This document shows, piece after piece, positions 59,879 to 64,000 of a DNA stretch of 64,000 nt (positions are counted from its first letter, which is position 1; each line of letters opens with the position of its first letter). Under the pieces are notes generated by a model. It was not told where the DNA came from. It searched no databases and was given only the letters and a program-made list of their open reading frames with translations. This stretch comes from an uncultured Burkholderiales bacterium (GTDB taxonomy: Bacteria > Pseudomonadota > Gammaproteobacteria > Burkholderiales > Burkholderiaceae_C). The position numbers and the translations under genes were made by a program. The DNA lies in contig CAIZHQ010000023.1 in NCBI GenBank assembly GCA_903932865.1, positions 94,631 through 158,630 of the forward strand, read 5' to 3'.

Positions 59879-60943
59879 ATGAATCTCGCAAGCTTGCTTG
59901 AAACCTGGGGAGACACAAATGTACTGGCCACGGCCGGTGCATTGGTGGGCTTCATTTTTGGCCTGGCGGCCCAGCGCACACGGTTTTGTGCCCGGGCGGC
60001 CGTGGTGGAGTGCTGCGAAGGCAACACAGGTGACCGCTTCAGTGTGTGGTGGCTGGCCTTTGGGGCGGCACTGGTGGGCGTACAAGCGCTGGTGTGGTCA
60101 GGCGGGCTAGAGCCTGCTAACTCGCGCTACATCACCGGGGTCGGCAGTGTGTCGGGCGCTGTGCTGGGCGGCTTGTTGTTTGGAGCAGGCATGATTTTGA
60201 CGCGCGGCTGTGCCAGCCGCCTGCTGATTTTGTCGGGCAATGGCAATTTACGCGCCTTGCTGGCTGGCTTGGTGTTTGCCGTCACAGTGCAGGCCAGCAT
60301 TGCCGGTTGGCTGGCCCCTGCTCGCCAAGCCATGGCCGGCTGGTGGGCCATCGATGGCGGGCCCGGTCGTGATTTGCTGCAGCTCACAGGCATTGGCCCC
60401 ACGGGGGGTTTGGTGCTGGCACTGCTGGCTTTGGGCACAGGGGTTTTCTTTTTCTTCAAAACGCACCAGCGTCGCTGGGGCTTGGCGCTGGGGGCCATCG
60501 TGGTGGGCCTGAGCATCGCGATGGGATGGGGCCTGACGCAGGCCATCGCCTCGCAGTCGTTTGAGGCAGTGCAGATTCAGGGTCTGAGTTTCAGCAGCGC
60601 ATCGGCGGAGATGCTGATGCGGGTGTTGTCCACCGTCACATCGCCCAGCCTGGGCTTTGATGCCGGTTTGCTGCCCGCCACTTTTGCGGGCTCTTTGCTG
60701 GGCGCACTGGTCGGGGGTGACTTTAAGTTCGAGGGCTTCAAGACCGAGAACAAACTGGGCCACTACCTCACGGGTGCGGTGCTCATGGGTTTTGGCGCGG
60801 TGCTGGCGGGTGGCTGCACGGTGGGCGCGGGCATGACTGGAGGCTCGGTGTTCTCGCTCACGGCCTGGCTGACCCTGATCGCCATCTGGCTGGGTGCGGG
60901 CCTGTCTTGGCGCATTCACCGTAGCATGGGCTGGCAGATCTGA
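59879..60943 (+). CDS. YeeE/YedE family (TsuA-like) sulfur-compound transporter
   Basis: This 354-residue membrane protein has about nine helices and conserved cysteines: Cys37, Cys45/46 (CARAAVVECCEG), Cys111 (LTRGCASRLLIL) and Cys313 (LAGGCTVGAGMTGG). In TsuA such cysteines pass thiosulfate inward. It is the one-gene, two-half type. It sits between a thioredoxin and an fcc-type operon. GGAG lies six bases before the ATG. Confidence 0.85.
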   Translation: MNLASLLETWGDTNVLATAGALVGFIFGLAAQRTRFCARAAVVECCEGNTGDRFSVWWLAFGAALVGVQALVWSGGLEPANSRYITGVGSVSGAVLGGLLFGAGMILTRGCASRLLILSGNGNLRALLAGLVFAVTVQASIAGWLAPARQAMAGWWAIDGGPGRDLLQLTGIGPTGGLVLALLALGTGVFFFFKTHQRRWGLALGAIVVGLSIAMGWGLTQAIASQSFEAVQIQGLSFSSASAEMLMRVLSTVTSPSLGFDAGLLPATFAGSLLGALVGGDFKFEGFKTENKLGHYLTGAVLMGFGAVLAGGCTVGAGMTGGSVFSLTAWLTLIAIWLGAGLSWRIHRSMGWQI

Positions 60944-60984
60944 CTTTTTTCTGAGTGCGGGCTACCGCGCGCTCACCGAACATT

Positions 60985-61025
60985 AAAAAAAACGCCGCCA
61001 GTCTTATGGACTGCGGCGTTTTTTT
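60985..61025. terminator. Bidirectional terminator between yeeE-like and fccB genes
   Basis: AACGCCGC and GCGGCGTT with inner AGTC/GACT form a long stem, with A-run left and T-run right. It serves both convergent genes. Confidence 0.92.
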
Positions 61026-61056
61026 GTGGCGTAGCAACAGCCACGCGCAGGGTGCA

Positions 61057-62331
61057 TCAAGCCAAGGTATCGGCCCAGATGTTTTGCGCCCAAGACAAAG
61101 CGTAAATACCCTCCAGTTCATTGGCAGCGCTGGACACGCCGCCAGACCCGGGCACGGTCAGCATGGTTTTCTTTTCAGCGTCGTAGCGGTGAACGCTGGC
61201 CACGTGGACCACGTCTTTGCTGCTGACAAAGCTGTAGCAGGTGTTGTTGTAAATGGGCATGGGGTTGACTTCTTTGCCCATCAACAAGGCCACCACGGCA
61301 GCGGCGCAGGTCTTGCCATGCTGGTTGGCCATGTGGCCTGACTTGGGCATACCAGGCGCGATCTGGATCGAGTCACCCAAAACGTGCACGTTTTTGGCGG
61401 CTTTGGATTCGAAGGTGAGGAAGTCCACTTCGCACCAGCGTTTGTTGGCGGTGGCCAGGCCTGCATTGACAGCGATGTCACCCGCACGCATGGAGGGGAT
61501 GACGTTCAACACGTTGGCCTTGATGTCGTCGTTGAACTCGAACTTCAAGGTGTTGGTGGCCGCGTCGACGTCGGTCACGTTGTGTTTGCCACGGTACTCC
61601 ACGATGCCTTTGTAACGCTCAGCCCAAGCTTTTTTGAACAAGGGGCCTTTGGAGGTCACGTCGTCGTTGGCATCCAGAATCAGCACCTTGCTCTTGGGCT
61701 TGGCCTTGCTGAAGTATTCAGCCACCTGGCAAGCACGCTCGTAAGGGCCGGGTGGGCAGCGGTACGGGGCCAGTGGAATGGACATCGCGAAGACGCCACC
61801 ATCGGGCATGGCTTCGAGTTGCTTGCGCAGGGTCACGGTTTGTGCGCCAGCCTTCCAAGCGTGCATGACTTTGTCTTTGGCCCCTGCCTTGTTCATGCCG
61901 GGCAAGCTCTCCCACATGAAATCCACGCCGGGCGAGACGATCAGGCGGTCATAGGCCAGCTCAGTGCCGCCAGCCAATTTGACAATGCGCTTGTCTGCAT
62001 CGATGGTGTTGACACGGTCCTTGATGACCTTGACACCGTGGCGTTTGGTCAGGTTGTCATAAGGGGTGGTGATGTCGGCGATGGTCTTGCTGCCACCGAT
62101 CACCAAGTTGGAGATAGGGCAAGAGATGAAGGCATCGCTGGGCTCGACCAGGGTGACCTGGATTTTGTGCTCAGACCACATGCGCAGGTATTTGGCGGCT
62201 GTGGCACCGGAGTAGCCACCACCAATGACCACCACCTTGGGGCCGCTGCCGCCGCCCACGGTGGCACAACCCGAAACCAGTCCCATGGCACCCAAAGCGG
62301 AGCCAGTCTGCAAAAAATGACGACGTTGCAT
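61057..62331 (-). CDS. fccB: Flavocytochrome c sulfide dehydrogenase flavoprotein (FccB/SoxF)
   Basis: This 424-residue protein has Tat signal QRRHFLQTGSALGAMG, FAD motif KVVVIGGGYSGATAAKYL and the FCSD cysteine Cys71 (FISCPISNLV), which in FccB binds FAD. Further cysteines (APYRCPPGPYERAC) fit the redox disulfide region. It oxidises sulfide to sulfur/polysulfide. LVSGC (Cys22) after the Tat helix is a lipobox, so it may be a Tat-exported lipoprotein. Confidence 0.9.
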   Translation of the reverse strand: MQRRHFLQTGSALGAMGLVSGCATVGGGSGPKVVVIGGGYSGATAAKYLRMWSEHKIQVTLVEPSDAFISCPISNLVIGGSKTIADITTPYDNLTKRHGVKVIKDRVNTIDADKRIVKLAGGTELAYDRLIVSPGVDFMWESLPGMNKAGAKDKVMHAWKAGAQTVTLRKQLEAMPDGGVFAMSIPLAPYRCPPGPYERACQVAEYFSKAKPKSKVLILDANDDVTSKGPLFKKAWAERYKGIVEYRGKHNVTDVDAATNTLKFEFNDDIKANVLNVIPSMRAGDIAVNAGLATANKRWCEVDFLTFESKAAKNVHVLGDSIQIAPGMPKSGHMANQHGKTCAAAVVALLMGKEVNPMPIYNNTCYSFVSSKDVVHVASVHRYDAEKKTMLTVPGSGGVSSAANELEGIYALSWAQNIWADTLA

Positions 62332-62343
62332 GGCAGTTTTTCC

Positions 62344-62652
62344 TTAGTTCTTCTGGGCGGCAAAGTAGCCAGCGATGGCGGCGATTTGCTCGTCGGAATA
62401 GCCCTTGGCGAGCTGGTGCATGATGGTGGCCGCTGGCACGCGACCGGCTTTGTAGTCCATCATTTTTTGAATGGTGACTTCTTTGGGCACACCGGCCAAA
62501 GAAATCATTCCGGGCTGAGCTTGGCCGTTGGTGCCGTGGCAGGCGGCGCACGAAGCGGCCCAGCTGCGTACATGCAACGGATCGACCTGGGCTTGCGCCA
62601 AGCCAGACAAGGCGACCAAGGCGACCGCTGTCAAAGTGTGATGAATCTTCAT
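62344..62652 (-). CDS. fccA: Monoheme cytochrome c subunit of flavocytochrome c (FccA/SoxE)
   Basis: This 102-residue cytochrome has a signal peptide ending SGLAQA and heme motif CAACH (35-39). It takes electrons from FccB, whose start lies 12 bases on. FccA of some bacteria is diheme; this is the short monoheme type. GAGGAAAACCC marks the start. Confidence 0.87.
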   Translation of the reverse strand: MKIHHTLTAVALVALSGLAQAQVDPLHVRSWAASCAACHGTNGQAQPGMISLAGVPKEVTIQKMMDYKAGRVPAATIMHQLAKGYSDEQIAAIAGYFAAQKN

Positions 62653-62702
62653 GGGTTTTCCTCGAAAAAAACAGTCGGGGCTTGTGAACGTCTCAACGCC
62701 CA

Positions 62703-63113
62703 TCAGGGGCGCAAATAAACAAATTTCTCGTTGGCCTGCAGCTTGGCCACTTCGGCCACACCGGAGGGCACGACTTTGGCTTCCATCAGCAGCTTGTCGG
62801 GTGAGATTTTGCGCGAGACCAGGGTGTTGTTGCACACACGGAATTCCACGCCCTTGTTGACCAAGTCACTGACGCCGCCGGCAAAAGGCTGGTCCATCTG
62901 GTTGGTGGCACCGTCAATCAAAAAGTCGATGCCCAGACCGTGTGTGACGACAACTATCTTGGCGGTCGGGTCAGCGGCCAGGTGGTTGCGGATATTGCCC
63001 ATAGCACGTGATGCTTGGGGGATGCCTTCGCTCAGGTGGTAGACCACCTTGATCTCTGCCCAGCTCAGGGTACAGGCCAGCAGACCGGACATCAACAACA
63101 GATGTTTCTTCAT
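62703..63113 (-). CDS. Periplasmic DsrE-like protein
   Basis: This 136-residue protein has a signal peptide (ending CTLSWA, residue 19) and a DsrE/F-like fold (IKVVYHLSEGIPQA; IVVVTHGLGIDFLI) with a conserved Cys (VEFRVCNNTLVSR). DsrE proteins carry sulfur on this Cys; exported forms near fcc or sox genes are not well studied. AAGGAGAAACG is a strong ribosome site. Confidence 0.8.
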   Translation of the reverse strand: MKKHLLLMSGLLACTLSWAEIKVVYHLSEGIPQASRAMGNIRNHLAADPTAKIVVVTHGLGIDFLIDGATNQMDQPFAGGVSDLVNKGVEFRVCNNTLVSRKISPDKLLMEAKVVPSGVAEVAKLQANEKFVYLRP

Positions 63114-63198
63114 TCGTTTCTCCTTAAGTATGGATATTAGTCGCGTCAAAGCCAAATCCATGCCCGTGAAAACCCGACTTGAAACTGACGCCGATCTT

Positions 63199-63528
63199 TC
63201 AATCGCTTTCGCTGGCAATCTGCACACACACGGCGCGGCAGAGGGTCACCACGCGGTCGTTGATGATTCGGTAATAAATTTGTACGCCTTCGCGGCGCTT
63301 GCCCAGCACGCCCGCCTGGTACAAGGTGTTCAGATGCTGCGACATGTTGGGCTGGGTGGTGTCGATCTCGGCCAGCAACTCGCCCACGTTTTTTTCACCA
63401 TTGCAAAGGGCGCTGATGATGCGCAAGCGCATGGGGGCCGACATGACGCGAAACAAATCGGCGGCTTTTTCAAAAACCTCTTCCGATTCGGTCAGGACGT
63501 TATCTTCCGGTGATGCTGTTTTGGCCAT
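63199..63528 (-). CDS. ArsR/SmtB-family sulfur-responsive regulator (second copy)
   Basis: This 109-residue protein is a paralog of the regulator at 39948: the core from about residue 21 is alike almost throughout (TQPNMSQHLNTLYQAGVLGKRR). Cys42 (LCNGEKN), Cys97 and Cys101 (LCRAVC) match. It leads arsR-dsrE-fccA-fccB and probably senses persulfide. The sox-type operator was not found before this gene. Confidence 0.87.
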   Translation of the reverse strand: MAKTASPEDNVLTESEEVFEKAADLFRVMSAPMRLRIISALCNGEKNVGELLAEIDTTQPNMSQHLNTLYQAGVLGKRREGVQIYYRIINDRVVTLCRAVCVQIASESD

Positions 63529-63654
63529 GGTGTCTTTTCTTCAAATGTCTCAGATGACGCACGATTGTCCTGCAAAAGATCCCGAATCGGGCCAATGCGA
63601 AAGTGACGTGTAGGCGCGCGACGACCTTGAAAGCATGAAGCTTTGGCATTGTGA

Positions 63655-63687
63655 CCAATATTGGCGCGGATTCAAACCATTGGTTTG
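63655..63687. promoter_or_regulatory. Two adjacent palindromes between dcd and ArsR genes
   Basis: CCAATATTGG (63655-63664) and CAAACCATTGGTTTG (63673-63687) are both perfect and share the CCA..TGG core. They lie about 130 to 160 bases before the ArsR start and 50 bases behind the dcd stop, and could be the control region of the arsR-dsrE-fcc operon. Confidence 0.45.
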
Positions 63688-63736
63688 TTCTTTGCTTATG
63701 CAGAAATGAAGATAAGCGGCCCGATACGCCAAGGGC

Positions 63737-64000
63737 TCAGGTCTTGGGCAGCGTCACGCCGACTTGGCCTTGGTATTTGCCACCCCGGTCCTTGTAGCTG
63801 GTCTCACAAACATCGTCTTTGTCGCTCTCAAAAAACAACACCTGGGCGCAGCCTTCGCCTGCATAAATCTTGGCAGGCAGCGGCGTGGTGTTGCTGAACT
63901 CCAGCGTCACATAACCTTCCCACTCGGGCTCGAAAGGAGTCACGTTGACGATGATGCCGCAGCGGGCATAGGTGCTCTTGCCCAGGCAAATGGTCAGCAC
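63737..64000 (-). CDS. dcd: dCTP deaminase, C-terminal part (partial)
   Basis: The last 87 codons of dcd are seen; the gene continues beyond the window. Motifs [37 protein letters not shown] and [15 protein letters not shown] are those of the trimeric enzyme that turns dCTP into dUTP. It is not part of the sulfur island. Confidence 0.93.
   Translation of the reverse strand: MLTICLGKSTYARCGIIVNVTPFEPEWEGYVTLEFSNTTPLPAKIYAGEGCAQVLFFESDKDDVCETSYKDRGGKYQGQVGVTLPKT

Noticed and set aside
1-64000. CRISPR arrays, prophage, restriction or toxin-antitoxin systems
   Set aside because: No regularly spaced repeats, phage structural genes, integrases or defence families were seen in the window.

Overview
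The window reads as chromosome of a Gram-negative betaproteobacterium, most likely Burkholderiales (Comamonadaceae-like). Grounds: high GC, codon use uniform over almost the whole window, TamA/TamB, a CIO-type cytochrome bd behind a GbsR/MarR-type regulator, an ArsR-led soxCDYZAXB operon, and a geranyl-CoA-carboxylase type (atu) operon. The genus is inferred, not proven.

Region 1 (1-20869) is catabolic. A + strand operon with overlapping stop/start codons (end of an SDR gene, carboxylase beta, acyl-CoA dehydrogenase, enoyl-CoA hydratase, biotin carboxylase alpha, second acyl-CoA dehydrogenase) follows the atuC-D-E-F order for acyclic terpenes (citronellol/geraniol). After an MFS carrier, a zinc-ribbon protein and a NhaR/TerC pair comes a - strand livHMGF-(acyl-CoA ligase)-livK operon. 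It diverges from atuA, whose C-terminal domain is a separate cistron. A 3-oxoadipyl-CoA-type thiolase closes the region.

Region 2 (20982-32188) is mostly envelope and housekeeping: DUF1841, a diheme cytochrome c4, a tight moxR - small membrane protein - GNAT - CoxE-like VWA - tamA - tamB series with a perfect FNR-type box in front, a RodZ-like gene and tRNA-Arg(CCU).

Region 3 (32233-63528) is an extended sulfur-oxidation and reactive-sulfur island. It holds arsR-soxCDYZAX-(terminator)-soxB-soxH; two small cytochromes c; a rhodanese-TolC-DUF2892-RND-adaptor operon divergent from an ArsR gene; OsmC; MerR and Rrf2 regulators; persulfide dioxygenase-peroxiredoxin-rhodanese; GbsR-cydAB; an FNR-type regulator; thioredoxin divergent from a YeeE/YedE sulfur transporter; and arsR-dsrE-fccA-fccB. 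Sox, flavocytochrome c and persulfide dioxygenase would oxidise thiosulfate, sulfide and persulfide. Rhodaneses, peroxiredoxin and OsmC would handle sulfane sulfur and oxidants. Cytochromes c and a bd oxidase would take the electrons. The same short operator occurs before the arsR-sox operon and before the periplasmic rhodanese.

The part that looks least described is the ArsR-linked RND efflux operon that carries the two domains of YgaP (rhodanese and DUF2892) as separate genes. Damage in the window: a one-base frameshift in a DUF3422 gene and an IS3-family remnant behind cydB. The right edge cuts dcd (dCTP deaminase).
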